A DNA stretch of 34,884 bases. Source: an uncultured Lactobacillus sp. Its GTDB lineage: Bacteria; Bacillota; Bacilli; Lactobacillales; Lactobacillaceae. Every line of letters begins with the position of its first letter. The first letter of the stretch is position 1. This document shows positions 20,043-32,174 of the stretch, piece by piece. The stretch lies in assembly GCF_944327175.1 (NCBI RefSeq), contig NZ_CALVGT010000054.1, positions 1 through 34,884 on the forward strand, written 5' to 3'. Position numbers and translations under genes: made by a program. Below the pieces are notes generated by a model, which saw nothing but the letters and a program-made list of their open reading frames with translations, was not told the DNA's origin and ran no database searches.

Positions 20043-22526
20043 CTAAGCTTCCGTTTCCGGCTCGCTTTCGCCTTCAGCCTCGTCCTCGGTTTCAGCCGGC
20101 ACGACCGCCATGCTTGCCACGGCATTGCCGTCAGCTACCTTGATCAGACGGACGCCCATGGTTGACCGGCCAGTCTGGGAGACATCGCTAGTCTTGAAGC
20201 GGATCATGATCCCGTCAGTGGTGATCAGCATGATGTCGCTTTGCCCATCAACCACGGCCACGCCAGCCAGAGGGCCGTTCTTTTCGCCGATCTTGGCGGT
20301 CTGGATCCCCTTGCCGCCCCGGCCCTTGACCGGGTATTCGCTGGCCGCGGTCCGCTTGCCGTAGCCCTTTTCCGAGATGGTCAGAACTTCATCTTCCGGC
20401 TTCAGGATCCCGGAGCCAACCACGTAGTCGCCTTCGCGGAGGTTGATCCCCCGGACGCCGGCCGCGCTTCTCCCCATGGCCCGGACGTCATCTTCATTGA
20501 AGGTCACGGCGTAGCCCTGGTGGGTGGCGATCAAGATGTTCTGCTGGCCGTCAGTGGTCAGGACGTTGGAGAGTTCGTCGCCATCCTTCAAGGTCAAGGC
20601 GATCAAACCGTTGGTCCGGATGTTTTCAAATTCCCGGATCTTGGTCCGCTTGACCGTCCCCAGCTTGGTGATGAAGAAGGCATAGTCGTCATCATGCCCT
20701 TGTGGCAGGTTGACCACGGTCTGGATGTGCTCGCCCTTCTCCAGCTGCAGGAGGTTGACGATTGGCAGGCCCTTGGCGCTTCTGCCGTATTCCGGGATTT
20801 CGTAGGCCTTCTTCATGTAGACCTTGCCCTTGTTGGTGTAGAAGAAGAGGTAGTCGTGGGTGCTTGAGTAAAGCAGGTGCTCGATGAAGTCGCCCTTTTG
20901 GACGCCCATCCCCTTGATCCCCTTACCGCCCCGGTTCTGGGTCTTGAAGTCGTCGATCAGCATCCGCTTGACATAGCCCTGGTGGGTCAAAGTCAACAGG
21001 ACGTCTTGTTCTTCGATCAAGTCTTCGTCTTCAATCGTGACCACTTCGCTGGCCGTGATCTGGGTCCGGCGCTTGTCGCCGAAGCGCTTCTGGATGTCCA
21101 GCAACTCGTCGTAGATGATCTGGTCGATTCTTTCCGGCTTGGCCAGAATGTCCTTGTAGTCGGCAATCTTGACCAAAAGCTCCTGGTATTCGCCTTCGAC
21201 CTTGTCTCTTTCCAAACCGGTCAGGCGGACTAGACGCATGTCGAGGATAGCCTGGGCCTGGCGGTCGTCCAGGTCAAAGCGGCTGATCAAGCCTGCCTTG
21301 GCGATGTCGCTTGATTCAGAGTTCCGGATCAGGCTGACGATTTCGTCGATATGATCCAGCGCCACCCGCAAACCTTCCAGGATGTGGGCTCTGGCTTCAG
21401 CCTTTTCCAAGTCAAACTTGGTCCGGCGGGTGATGACGTCTTCCTGGTGGGCCAGGTAGTACTGCAGCATCTGCTTCAAGGTCAGGAACTTCGGTGCCCC
21501 GTCCACGATCGCCACCATGTTCATGGCGAAGTTGGACTGCATCTGGGTTTCCTTGAAGAGGTTGTTCAAAACCACGCTGGCGCTGGCATCCCGGCGCACG
21601 TCGATCGTGATCCGCATCCCGCTCCGGTCGGATTCATCCCGCACCCCGGTAATGCCGTCGATCACCTTGTCGCGGGCCAGTTCAGCAATCTTCTGGACCA
21701 GTTCGGCCTTGTTGACCAGGTAAGGAATCTCGCTGACGATGATTCTTTCCCGCCCGCTCTTTTCTGTTTCGATTTCGGTCTTGGCCCGGACGACGATGTT
21801 GCCCTTGCCGCTTTCATATGCGTGCAGGACCCCGCCCCGGCCCATCAAGATCCCGCCGGTCGGGAAGTCCGGCCCTGGGATGGCCTTCATCAGTTCCTTG
21901 GTCGTCACGTCCGGGTTCTTCATCAGCATGTGAATGCCGGAAATGACTTCAGACAGGTTGTGCGGCGGAATGTTGGTGGTCATCCCGACCGCGATACCGC
22001 TGGAACCGTTGACCAGGAGGTTAGGAATTCTGGCTGGCAGGACGGCCGGTTCGTTTTCCGTGTCGTCGTAGTTTCTCTGCCAGTCAACCGTGTTCTTGTT
22101 GATGTCGCGGAGCATTTCCACGGCAATCTTGCTCATTCTGGCTTCGGTGTAACGCATGGCGGCCGGCCGGTCGCCGTCGACGGAACCGAAGTTGCCATGC
22201 CCGTCTACCAGCATGTAGCGGTAGGCAAAGTCCTGGGCCATGTGGGCCATGGCCAGGTAGATGGAGGAGTCACCGTGCGGGTGGTACTTACCCATGACGT
22301 CCCCGACGATTCTGGCACTCTTCTTGTAAGGCTTGTCCGGAGTCACGCCCAGCTCGTTCATCCCGTACAGGATCCGCCGCTGAACCGGCTTCAATCCGTC
22401 GCGGACGTCCGGCAAAGCCCGGGCCACGATGACGGACATGGCGTAGTCCAAGAAGGAGCTCCGCATTGTTTGCGTCAGATCGACATTTCTGATCCGCCGG
22501 TCTTGTCCTTGATTCTCGTTATCCAT
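20043..22526 (-). CDS. gyrA: DNA gyrase subunit A
   Basis: 827 residues; with GyrB it introduces negative supercoils. The N-terminal breakage-reunion domain has the catalytic tyrosine Tyr126 in AMRYTEARM. The quinolone-binding stretch [12 protein letters not shown] has Ser87 but Leu91 where an acidic residue is usual. The GyrA box [11 protein letters not shown] lies in the C-terminal beta-pinwheel, and the tail is acidic ([14 protein letters not shown]), as is common. The ATG at 22526 follows gyrB by 12 nt with GGGAGG as ribosome site. No terminator is evident after it. Confidence 0.97.
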   Translation of the reverse strand: MDNENQGQDRRIRNVDLTQTMRSSFLDYAMSVIVARALPDVRDGLKPVQRRILYGMNELGVTPDKPYKKSARIVGDVMGKYHPHGDSSIYLAMAHMAQDFAYRYMLVDGHGNFGSVDGDRPAAMRYTEARMSKIAVEMLRDINKNTVDWQRNYDDTENEPAVLPARIPNLLVNGSSGIAVGMTTNIPPHNLSEVISGIHMLMKNPDVTTKELMKAIPGPDFPTGGILMGRGGVLHAYESGKGNIVVRAKTEIETEKSGRERIIVSEIPYLVNKAELVQKIAELARDKVIDGITGVRDESDRSGMRITIDVRRDASASVVLNNLFKETQMQSNFAMNMVAIVDGAPKFLTLKQMLQYYLAHQEDVITRRTKFDLEKAEARAHILEGLRVALDHIDEIVSLIRNSESSDIAKAGLISRFDLDDRQAQAILDMRLVRLTGLERDKVEGEYQELLVKIADYKDILAKPERIDQIIYDELLDIQKRFGDKRRTQITASEVVTIEDEDLIEEQDVLLTLTHQGYVKRMLIDDFKTQNRGGKGIKGMGVQKGDFIEHLLYSSTHDYLFFYTNKGKVYMKKAYEIPEYGRSAKGLPIVNLLQLEKGEHIQTVVNLPQGHDDDYAFFITKLGTVKRTKIREFENIRTNGLIALTLKDGDELSNVLTTDGQQNILIATHQGYAVTFNEDDVRAMGRSAAGVRGINLREGDYVVGSGILKPEDEVLTISEKGYGKRTAASEYPVKGRGGKGIQTAKIGEKNGPLAGVAVVDGQSDIMLITTDGIMIRFKTSDVSQTGRSTMGVRLIKVADGNAVASMAVVPAETEDEAEGESEPETEA

Positions 22527-22538
22527 TCCTACCTCCCA

Positions 22539-25628
<3,090 letters not shown>

Positions 25629-25629
<1 letters not shown>

Positions 25630-25859
25630 TAAAGCCCCTGAACCAGCTCGTATTCCTTGCCGGCAACGGTCAAATGGTCACCAGGATAGAGCTTTCTGCC
25701 CCGCCGGTCTTCCTTGTCCCCATTGACCAGAACTGGACTGTCCTTGAGGTACCACTTGGCCTGCCCGCCCGAGGAAACGATACATTCATCTTTCAAAAAT
25801 TGTCCGAGGGTGATGAATTCACCATTAATCGCAAAAGTTTCGATAGTCTTCACCTTCAC
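25629..25859 (-). CDS. yaaA: S4-domain protein YaaA (RNA-binding, ribosome-associated family)
   Basis: About 76 residues with the S4 motif [25 protein letters not shown] and [19 protein letters not shown]. This is the small S4 protein found between dnaN and recF in Firmicutes. I start at GTG 25859, since the family begins MKVKTIE-like. The longer open frame to 25916 overlaps the promoter. The ribosome site is poor. First gene of the yaaA-recF-gyrB-gyrA unit. Confidence 0.88.
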
Positions 25860-25887
25860 CAATGTAAAACTAGTATTCCACTTATAA

Positions 25888-25916
25888 ATTATAGTCTTTT
25901 TTCCAGGGAAACTCAA
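25888..25916 (-). promoter_or_regulatory. Promoter of yaaA-recF-gyrB-gyrA
   Basis: Minus-strand TTGAGT (25916-25911), 17-nt spacer, TATAAT (25893-25888). Its position about 30 nt before the GTG start supports the short form of yaaA. It uncouples the gyrase unit from dnaN. Confidence 0.7.
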
Positions 25917-26032
25917 TCAAGAAGGCCTTTTTTAGGGCCTCTGAGCGTTTATTTACTCATTTAGTATCGTGCTACATAAAGCAGGTATTTTGGGCTAAAA
26001 GCCGTAAAAAACGCTTGTATGAAAAAATGGCC

Positions 26033-26062
26033 GAAAAAAAGCCACTCCGGAGAGTGGCTTTT
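26033..26062 (-). terminator. Terminator of dnaN
   Basis: Minus-strand GCCACTC-TCCG-GAGTGGC hairpin followed by seven T, 25 nt past the dnaN stop. Confidence 0.85.
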
Positions 26063-26083
26063 GTGAATTATTGGCAGTCTGCT

Positions 26084-27211
26084 TTAGAAAGTTCGGATTG
26101 GAGTGATCAGCTGCACAAATTCGATTGACTGGTCATTTGGCACGACCGTGAATGGCCGCAGGCTTTCCGTGAAGTTGATGATGACGGAGTCAGTTACTGA
26201 GGCCCGCAGGGCAGCGGCCATGTAGTCCGGGTTGAAGGAAATGGTCAGGTCCCGGCCAGTTAAGCTGCTGAAGCCGACTTCTTCTTCAATCTTTCCGACT
26301 TCCGGGGAATTACCGGAAACCAGGACGGTTTGGTCAGCCACGTTCAAAGTCATTTGCACGGCGTTTGTCCGGTTGGCGTGGGTCAAGAGGCTGGCCCGGC
26401 TCAAAGTCTGCATCAAGTCAGAAACTCTGAACTGCACGCTGGTCGTTGACTCAGCTGGCAAAAGGCGGTCAACGTCCGGGTAGACCCCTTCTAAAAGGCG
26501 GGTGTAGAAGGACAAGTTTTCAAATTCAAAGCGGATCTGGCTGTCGCCCAGGTAAACCTTGATATCCTGGTCAGCATCGCCGATGATCTGGGCCAGTTCC
26601 TGAAGGTTCTTGCCCGGGATAATCAGGGACAGGTCTTCGCTTGGACCGGCTTCAACGTCAACGATTCTTTGGGACAGGCGGTGGGAGTCAGTAGCCACGG
26701 CCTTGATCTGCCCATTCTTGAAGCTGAAGTTGACCCCAGTCAGAGTTGGCCGGCTTTCTTCGGTGGATACGGCGAAAACAGTCTGGGTGATCAGTTCCCG
26801 CAGGGTCTTAGACGGCAGGCTGAAGGAAGTTCCGGCAATTTCCGGCAGGCGCGGGTAGGCACTGGCGTCCAGGCCGTTGATGACATAGTCCGCCTTGTCA
26901 GAGGTGATCTGGATCTGGTTGCCTTCCTTGACTTCAAAAGTGAATTCCCTGCCTGGCAATTTGCGGACGATTTCGCTGAACAGATGGGCGGTCACGACAA
27001 TGGAGCCAGTTGATTCAACCCGTAAGTCATCAGAAACTGGTTGGCTCAGTTCAATGGAAATATCGGCATTGCTGCCAGTCATGATCAGTTCAGTTTCCGT
27101 CAGGTCCAGCTTGATCCCGCTCAAAATCGGAATCTGGACTCTTGAAGAAACTGCCCTTAAAACGGAATTCAAGTCGTTGATAAAAAGATTGCGCTGTACA
27201 GTAAATTTCAT
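26084..27211 (-). CDS. dnaN: DNA polymerase III beta sliding clamp
   Basis: 375 residues; a dimeric ring that tethers polymerase III to DNA. The start MKFTVQRNLFINDLNSVLRAVSSR, the IPILSGIKLDLTETELIMTGSN segment and the ending QLITPIRTF are typical. AAGGAGG lies 7 nt before the ATG. It follows dnaA across the second origin cluster. Confidence 0.97.
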   Translation of the reverse strand: MKFTVQRNLFINDLNSVLRAVSSRVQIPILSGIKLDLTETELIMTGSNADISIELSQPVSDDLRVESTGSIVVTAHLFSEIVRKLPGREFTFEVKEGNQIQITSDKADYVINGLDASAYPRLPEIAGTSFSLPSKTLRELITQTVFAVSTEESRPTLTGVNFSFKNGQIKAVATDSHRLSQRIVDVEAGPSEDLSLIIPGKNLQELAQIIGDADQDIKVYLGDSQIRFEFENLSFYTRLLEGVYPDVDRLLPAESTTSVQFRVSDLMQTLSRASLLTHANRTNAVQMTLNVADQTVLVSGNSPEVGKIEEEVGFSSLTGRDLTISFNPDYMAAALRASVTDSVIINFTESLRPFTVVPNDQSIEFVQLITPIRTF

Positions 27212-27391
27212 CTGGTCCTCCTTGGTTAGTTTGCTGCTCTCTTTATTTAATTATTTATTTATACATAGATAGTTGTAGTAGTAGGTCCTGTGAATTCTGT
27301 TGATAACTAACCGGAAGCCCGGTAATCCGGACTTTTGCCAGTTGAAAAACTGTGGATAAATCGTGGACTTGTCCACAAGTTATCAACGGAC
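27212..27391. other. oriC part 2: dnaA-dnaN intergenic DnaA boxes, DnaA-trio-like element and AT-rich unwinding candidate
   Basis: DnaA boxes: perfect TGTGGATAA (27351-27359); one-mismatch TTGTCCACA (27369-27377) and TGTTGATAA (27298-27306); weak TTATCAACG (27380-27388). Next, toward dnaN, come a short GC-containing stretch, then TAG repeats at 27270-27284 (TAG TTG TAG TAG TAG) and an A/T-only run (about 27242-27263). This order (boxes, GC-rich, trios, AT-rich) is that of the Bacillus subtilis unwinding region. Site of melting is inferred. Confidence 0.8.
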
Positions 27392-28756
27392 CTATCTTTC
27401 TAGCATCTGCCGCAGGTCGGAAACAGCGGACTTGATTTCAGTGTCCGTTTTGATCTGCCGGGCGATTTTGTCGCAGGCATGCATCACGGTCGTGTGGTCC
27501 TTGCCCCCGAATTCCTGGCCGATTTTCGGCAGGCTGGCGTCGGTGAGCTCGCGGGACAGGTACATGGCAATCTGGCGCGGGATGACGATCTGTCTTACCC
27601 GCTTCTTCCCTTTAAGGTCCGGCACTGAGGTCTGGAAGTAGTTGGCCACGACCTCCTGGATCTTGGAAATCTGCAGCCCCCTGCTCTTCTGGACCAGCTT
27701 GAGGTCAGCTAAAGCCGACCGGGCTAAGCCAATGTTGATGTCCTGCTTTTGAATGGTGGCCTGGGCCTGGACTTTGACTAGGGCCCCTTCCAGCTCTCGG
27801 ATATTAGTATCGACCTGGCTGGCCACATAGTCCAGGGTGCTTTCATCGATCTCCAGGCCTTCGGATTCAGCCTTCTTGCGCAGGATGGCGATCCGGGTTT
27901 CCAGGTCTGGCGGTGTGATTTCAACCTGCAGTCCCCAGGCAAAACGTGAGACCAGCCGCTCGGACAGGTCGGGAATTTCCGTTGGCAGCCGGTCACTGGT
28001 CATGACGATCTGCTTTTGATCATTATAGAGAGTCTCAAAAGTATGGAAGAATTCTTCCTGAATCCCTTCCTTCTTGGCGAAGAACTGGATGTCGTCGACC
28101 AAGAGCAGGTCAGCTGTCCGGTATTTCTCCCGGAACTTATCCTGGGTCTTGTTCTTGATGGAATTGATGAAGTCGTTGACAAAAGTCTCACTTTGAATGT
28201 AGACAACCTTGGCATCTGGTCTTTCCGCCAGCATCTGGTGGCCGATCGCCTGCATCAAGTGGGTTTTACCAAGGCCCACGCCCCCGAAGATGAACAAGGG
28301 GTTGTAGAAGGTCCCCGGGTTGTCGGCAACCGCCAAAGCGGCCCCGGCAGCCAGTTTGTTGCCCTCGCCTTGAATGAAGTTCTCGAAGGTATACTTCTCG
28401 TTTAAGCGCAGGTCCTTGGTGAATTCGCGGCCTTGCGGCCGGGCTTTCTCGGGCTTGGCCTGCGGCTGGGGCTCCAGCATTCTTTCGCTGCTGGGCGCCG
28501 GGCCGTTTTTAACGACGAAAACCGGGTAGATGTCGATTCCCGCGTAGGCGTAAGCCGACTGGATCAGGTTAGCGGAGATGTTTTGCTCCCAATACCCCTT
28601 TGCCACGGGGGTTTGGACGGAGATTACCAATTCATGGGTGTCCTTGTTGAAGGAGACGGGCTTGGTGTTTTTGAACCAGGCATTATAGGATACTTCGTTA
28701 AATTCGGACCGCATTTCAGCGTTGAAGCTATCCCAGAATTTTTCTAAATCGAACAA
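27392..28756 (-). CDS. dnaA: Chromosomal replication initiator DnaA
   Basis: 454 residues. Domain I begins MFDLEKFWDSFNAEM; a short variable linker follows. Domain III has Walker A GGVGLGKTH (about 156-164), Walker B LLLVDDIQFF and the sensor SDRLPTEI. Domain IV ends with the DNA-binding signature GKDHTTVMHACDKI (about 416-429). The start is TTG at 28756, with GGAGG 9 nt upstream; no in-frame ATG fits. A nearer ATG (28763) is out of frame. Extended -10 TGCTAAAAT lies 40 nt upstream among DnaA boxes, so autoregulation is likely. Confidence 0.97.
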   Translation of the reverse strand: MFDLEKFWDSFNAEMRSEFNEVSYNAWFKNTKPVSFNKDTHELVISVQTPVAKGYWEQNISANLIQSAYAYAGIDIYPVFVVKNGPAPSSERMLEPQPQAKPEKARPQGREFTKDLRLNEKYTFENFIQGEGNKLAAGAALAVADNPGTFYNPLFIFGGVGLGKTHLMQAIGHQMLAERPDAKVVYIQSETFVNDFINSIKNKTQDKFREKYRTADLLLVDDIQFFAKKEGIQEEFFHTFETLYNDQKQIVMTSDRLPTEIPDLSERLVSRFAWGLQVEITPPDLETRIAILRKKAESEGLEIDESTLDYVASQVDTNIRELEGALVKVQAQATIQKQDINIGLARSALADLKLVQKSRGLQISKIQEVVANYFQTSVPDLKGKKRVRQIVIPRQIAMYLSRELTDASLPKIGQEFGGKDHTTVMHACDKIARQIKTDTEIKSAVSDLRQMLER

Positions 28757-28791
28757 AAAACATTCCCTCCAAAAAATTTTTTAGCAAAATT

Positions 28792-28797
28792 ATTTTA
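28792..28797 (-). promoter_or_regulatory. Extended -10 of the dnaA promoter
   Basis: Minus-strand TGCTAAAAT (core 28797-28792), no good -35. The DnaA box at 28814-28822 covers the -35 area, consistent with repression by DnaA. Confidence 0.6.
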
Positions 28798-29155
28798 GCA
28801 TTTACTGACCAGGTTTTCCACAGGTGGAAGAAAGAAATCCAGAATCCACAGGCTGTGGACAAGAAATAAAAAGTTGCCTGTGAACTCTGCTGATAATTTT
28901 ATCAAAATTAGCCAAATGTGGATAAGCCTTGTGGACAACTTTTCTTAGAGCAGCAAAAGATGAGCCCGGCTTTGACCAGACATATCCACAGGGTGTTGGA
29001 AAAGTTTTTTACAGGCTGTGGACTGTGGATAAGTATGTAAAAAAGCCTGTTGATTGCCGGGAAAAAATTTTTTCGCGGCCTGCTTTCTGTCCACAGGCGG
29101 GGGATCAGTCTCAGGCAGTCTAAGGAAAAAATCGGGCAAGTTTACAAGAAAAAGC

Positions 29156-29184
29156 TTGGTTTTTTTCGATTTCCGTGCTATTCT
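29156..29184 (+). promoter_or_regulatory. Promoter of rpmH
   Basis: TTGGTT (29156-29161), 17-nt spacer, extended -10 TGCTATTCT (core 29179-29184), 48 nt before the start codon. Confidence 0.65.
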
Positions 29185-29231
29185 AGATAAGAAATTGTGC
29201 ACGTAGCACTAAAAAATGGAGGTGCAAATAT

Positions 29232-29372
29232 ATGTCAACTAAGAGAACTTACCAACCTAAGAAGCGTCACCGTTCACGCGTTCACGGCTTCATGAAGCGT
29301 ATGGCTACAAGCAACGGCCGTAAGGTTTTGGCTAGACGCCGTGCAAAGGGTAGAAAAGTATTATCTGCTTAA
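29232..29372 (+). CDS. rpmH: 50S ribosomal protein L34
   Basis: 46 residues, very basic: starts [20 protein letters not shown] and contains [22 protein letters not shown], the invariant L34 pattern. GGAGG lies 10 nt before the ATG. Codons are those of a highly expressed gene. First gene of the right arm; a hairpin with T-run follows at once. Confidence 0.97.
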   Translation: MSTKRTYQPKKRHRSRVHGFMKRMATSNGRKVLARRRAKGRKVLSA

Positions 29373-29373
29373 G

Positions 29374-29397
29374 CCACTGAATCCCAGTGGTTTTTTT
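29374..29397 (+). terminator. Intercistronic terminator between rpmH and rnpA
   Basis: CCACTG-AATCC-CAGTGG followed by seven T, starting one nt after the rpmH stop codon. rnpA begins 24 nt further with no visible promoter of its own. It probably lets only part of transcription through, so more L34 than RNase P protein is made. Confidence 0.75.
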
Positions 29398-29420
29398 AAT
29401 TTGCAAGAGTGTAAAGAGCT

Positions 29421-29786
29421 TTGAGAAAGTCATATCGAGTTAAATCTGAACAGGATTTTCAGACCGTCTTTGAAAATGGCGAATCAGTTGCCAACCGGGC
29501 TTTTGTGATCTACGTCCTGCCTAGAAAGCAGAATAAGCATTTTCGCGTCGGCATCTCTGTCGGCAAGAAGGTCGGTCACACGGCCGTTGTGCGCAACCAT
29601 CTCAAGCGCTACATCAGGGCGGTGTTGACCGAGAACCGGGACCGGATTGCGCCGGACCTGGACTTCTTGGTGATTGCCAGACCCTACGCTCGCGATTTCG
29701 ATTGGGAAAAGACGCGGGAAAACCTGCTTCACGCGCTGAACCTGGCCCACGTCATTGAAGAAATGCCAAATAAAGAGGAAAAATAG
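29421..29786 (+). CDS. rnpA: Ribonuclease P protein component
   Basis: 121 residues; cofactor of the catalytic RNA that trims tRNA 5' ends. Starts [21 protein letters not shown]; the RNA-binding signature [20 protein letters not shown] (about 41-60) and KRYIRAVL follow. Start is TTG at 29421 with a modest AAGAG upstream. Ends one base into the yidC start (TAGTG). Confidence 0.95.
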   Translation: MRKSYRVKSEQDFQTVFENGESVANRAFVIYVLPRKQNKHFRVGISVGKKVGHTAVVRNHLKRYIRAVLTENRDRIAPDLDFLVIARPYARDFDWEKTRENLLHALNLAHVIEEMPNKEEK

Positions 29787-30655
29787 TGAAGGACATTTTA
29801 TCGAAGAAGAGTACCAAGCGCCTTCTGGCCGCTCTGGCACTGGTGACGGTTTTTGCCCTTGTTCTGAGCGGCTGCGCCACGCAGACCACCCAGAAGCCAA
29901 CGCCGATCTCCCATAATTCCAACAACTGGTGGGATGCCTGGGTAGTTTACTACCTCTCCCAGTTCGTGCTTTGGATTGCCAAAGCCTGCGGGGGCAGCTA
30001 CGGCTGGGCCATCATCATCTTTACGGTTATCATCCGGGTGATCCTCCTGCCTTTGAACGCGGTGCAGATCAACAGCACCAGAAAGATGCAGGAGATCCAG
30101 CCGGAATTGAAGGCCTTGCAGGAGAAGTATTCCAGCAAGGACCTGGAGACCCGGAACAAGCTGAACGAAGAAACGCAGAAGCTTTACAAGGAAGCGGGCG
30201 TCAATCCTTACGCCGGCTGCCTGCCGATGGTGATCCAGTTGCCGGTTATGTGGGCCCTGTACCAGGCTATCTGGCGGACGCCAGAGCTGCAGAACGGTAA
30301 ATTCTTGTGGATGGACTTGGGCAAGCCAGACCCATACTACATCCTGCCGATTTTGGCAGCGGTATTTACCTTCCTGTCTTCATACATCGCGACTTTGTCG
30401 GTGCCTAAGTCTTCCCAGACTACGATGACCAAGGTCATGAGCTATGCCATGGCGATCATGGTCGGGATCTGGGCCATCATCTTCCAGTCCGCGATCTCCC
30501 TTTACTGGGTGATCTCCAACCTCTTCCAGGTTGGCCAGACCCTGGTCCTGCAGAACCCATTCAAGTACCGCAAGGAGCAGGAAGCCAAGGAAGAAGCTGA
30601 ACGCGAGCGCCAGCGCAAGATGCGGCGGGCTTACAAGCGGATTAAGCGGAAATAA
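29786..30655 (+). CDS. yidC: Membrane protein insertase YidC (OxaA), lipoprotein form
   Basis: 289 residues. A lipoprotein signal ends VLSGC with lipidated Cys30. Five membrane helices follow; the first core helix YGWAIIIFTVIIRVILLPL carries the conserved positively charged residue (Arg, about 90) in the hydrophilic groove. YAGCLPMVIQLPVMWALY and LYWVISNLFQVGQTLVLQ are family hallmarks. The tail is strongly basic (RQRKMRRAYKRIKRK) and may touch the ribosome. GTG start at 29786 overlaps the rnpA stop. The jag/khpB gene that often follows yidC is absent here; a terminator and then mnmE follow. Confidence 0.95.
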   Translation: MKDILSKKSTKRLLAALALVTVFALVLSGCATQTTQKPTPISHNSNNWWDAWVVYYLSQFVLWIAKACGGSYGWAIIIFTVIIRVILLPLNAVQINSTRKMQEIQPELKALQEKYSSKDLETRNKLNEETQKLYKEAGVNPYAGCLPMVIQLPVMWALYQAIWRTPELQNGKFLWMDLGKPDPYYILPILAAVFTFLSSYIATLSVPKSSQTTMTKVMSYAMAIMVGIWAIIFQSAISLYWVISNLFQVGQTLVLQNPFKYRKEQEAKEEAERERQRKMRRAYKRIKRK

Positions 30656-30692
30656 TTGAATATTCATCTAAAGTTTTTTAGATAAAGTAGTG

Positions 30693-30739
30693 AAAGTGCT
30701 TTATCCATCATTTTTCATGGTGGAAATTGCGCTTTTTTT
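30693..30739 (+). terminator. Terminator after yidC
   Basis: AAAGTGC pairs with GCGCTTT and TCCATCAT with ATGGTGGA (one G-T each), followed by seven T. The T-run ends only 24 nt before the mnmE start, so mnmE either depends on readthrough or uses a promoter I cannot see. Confidence 0.7.
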
Positions 30740-30762
30740 ATTGGAAAAAACGAGGTAACGAG

Positions 30763-32148
30763 ATGGTTCAACGTTTAACGGAATTTGATACGATCGCGGC
30801 GATCTCAACGCCGCTGGGAGAAGGCGGGATCTCCATCGTCCGCGTCTCCGGGGAAGATGCGGTTGCCATTGTCAACCGCTTGTTTAAGGGCAAGGACCTG
30901 GAAAAAGTTCCCAGCCACACGATCAACTACGGTCACATCGTGGATCCGGCGACCGGACAGGTGATCGACGAGGTCATGGCCTCCGTCATGCTGGCGCCGA
31001 AGACTTTTACCAAGGAAGACATCGTGGAAATCAACTGCCACGGGGGGATCGTGGTCACTAATGACATCCTGCAGCTGCTCTTGGCCAACGGGGCCAGAAT
31101 GGCTGACCCGGGCGAATTTACCAAGCGGGCCTTCGTCAACGGCCGGATCGACCTGACTCAAGCTGAAAGCGTGATGGACATCATCCGGGCTAAGACTGAC
31201 AAGGCCCGGCAGGTGGCGGTCAAGCAGCTCTCCGGCGGCCTCTTGACGGAAATCCGGGCCCTGCGCCAGGAAATCCTGGATGTTTTGGCTAATGTCGAAG
31301 TCAACATTGACTACCCGGAATACGATGAAGAAGAAGTGACGGCCCAGAAGATGCTGGCTTGCGCGGAAGCCGTCAGCGGCAAGATTGACCGTCTGCTGGA
31401 AACGGCCCAGGAAGGGCAGATCCTCAGAAACGGCTTGAAGACGGCGATTGTCGGCCGGCCTAACGTGGGTAAGTCCTCCCTTCTGAACTACCTGACCCAA
31501 AGCGACAAGGCCATCGTGACCGACGTGGCCGGGACCACCCGGGACACCCTGGAAGAGTTTGTCTCCGTCAAGGGGGTGCCTTTGGAGTTGATCGACACGG
31601 CCGGGATTCACCATACCGAGGACCAAGTGGAAAAAATCGGGGTTGAGCGGTCAAAGAAGGCCATTGCCCAAGCTGACTTGATCCTGCTTTTGCTGGACGG
31701 CAGCCAGGAATTGACGGAAGAAGACCGGCAGCTGCTGGATCTGACCGCCGGCAAAAAACGGATAATTGTGCTGAATAAAACGGACCTGGGCCAGCAGTTG
31801 ACAGCGGCTGAGATTGCCAAAGAAAGCGGCAGTGAAGTGATCAGCACCTCAATTATGATGAAGGAAAACCTGGACCAGCTGGAAGCCTTGATCAAGAAAC
31901 TTTTCTTCAAGGGGATTGAAAACTCCAACGACCAGGTCCTGGTGACCAACCAGCGCCAGGCGGGCCTTTTGGCCAAGGCTAAGCAACAATTGGCCGACGT
32001 GGCCAGCGGGCTTGAGGAAGGGATGCCGGTTGACCTGGTGCAGATCGACTTTACCGGGGCCTGGGAGAGCCTGGGTGAAATCACTGGCGACAGCGCCCCG
32101 GACGAATTGATCAATGACCTCTTTAGTCAGTTCTGTTTAGGGAAATAG
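30763..32148 (+). CDS. mnmE: tRNA modification GTPase MnmE
   Basis: 461 residues. With MnmG it adds the carboxymethylaminomethyl group to U34 of certain tRNAs. The N-terminal folate-binding domain begins [20 protein letters not shown]. The inserted G domain has GRPNVGKSS (about 230-238), [25 protein letters not shown] and NKTD. The C-terminal catalytic motif FCLGK is intact. Start ATG 30763 with GAGGT 6 nt upstream; the frame is open 12 codons further but lacks a ribosome site there. Confidence 0.97.
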   Translation: MVQRLTEFDTIAAISTPLGEGGISIVRVSGEDAVAIVNRLFKGKDLEKVPSHTINYGHIVDPATGQVIDEVMASVMLAPKTFTKEDIVEINCHGGIVVTNDILQLLLANGARMADPGEFTKRAFVNGRIDLTQAESVMDIIRAKTDKARQVAVKQLSGGLLTEIRALRQEILDVLANVEVNIDYPEYDEEEVTAQKMLACAEAVSGKIDRLLETAQEGQILRNGLKTAIVGRPNVGKSSLLNYLTQSDKAIVTDVAGTTRDTLEEFVSVKGVPLELIDTAGIHHTEDQVEKIGVERSKKAIAQADLILLLLDGSQELTEEDRQLLDLTAGKKRIIVLNKTDLGQQLTAAEIAKESGSEVISTSIMMKENLDQLEALIKKLFFKGIENSNDQVLVTNQRQAGLLAKAKQQLADVASGLEEGMPVDLVQIDFTGAWESLGEITGDSAPDELINDLFSQFCLGK

Positions 32149-32174
32149 CGAGGAAGGCAAGGAAGACGAATAAG

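Larger units (their letters stand above)
28757..29231. other. oriC part 1: DnaA-box cluster between dnaA and rpmH
   Basis: Perfect TTATCCACA boxes, read on the minus strand, at 28917-28925 and 29024-29032. One-mismatch boxes: 28814-28822, 28854-28862, 28930-28938 and 28982-28990. Weaker: 28842-28850, 29017-29025, 29087-29095. AT-rich runs lie near 28771-28800 and 29062-29073. The divergent dnaA and rpmH promoters sit at its ends. This is the conserved rpmH-dnaA origin of Firmicutes. Confidence 0.9.

Noticed and set aside
30805..31626. 273-codon minus-strand ORF
   Set aside because: Opposite mnmE; shadow frame of a conserved gene.
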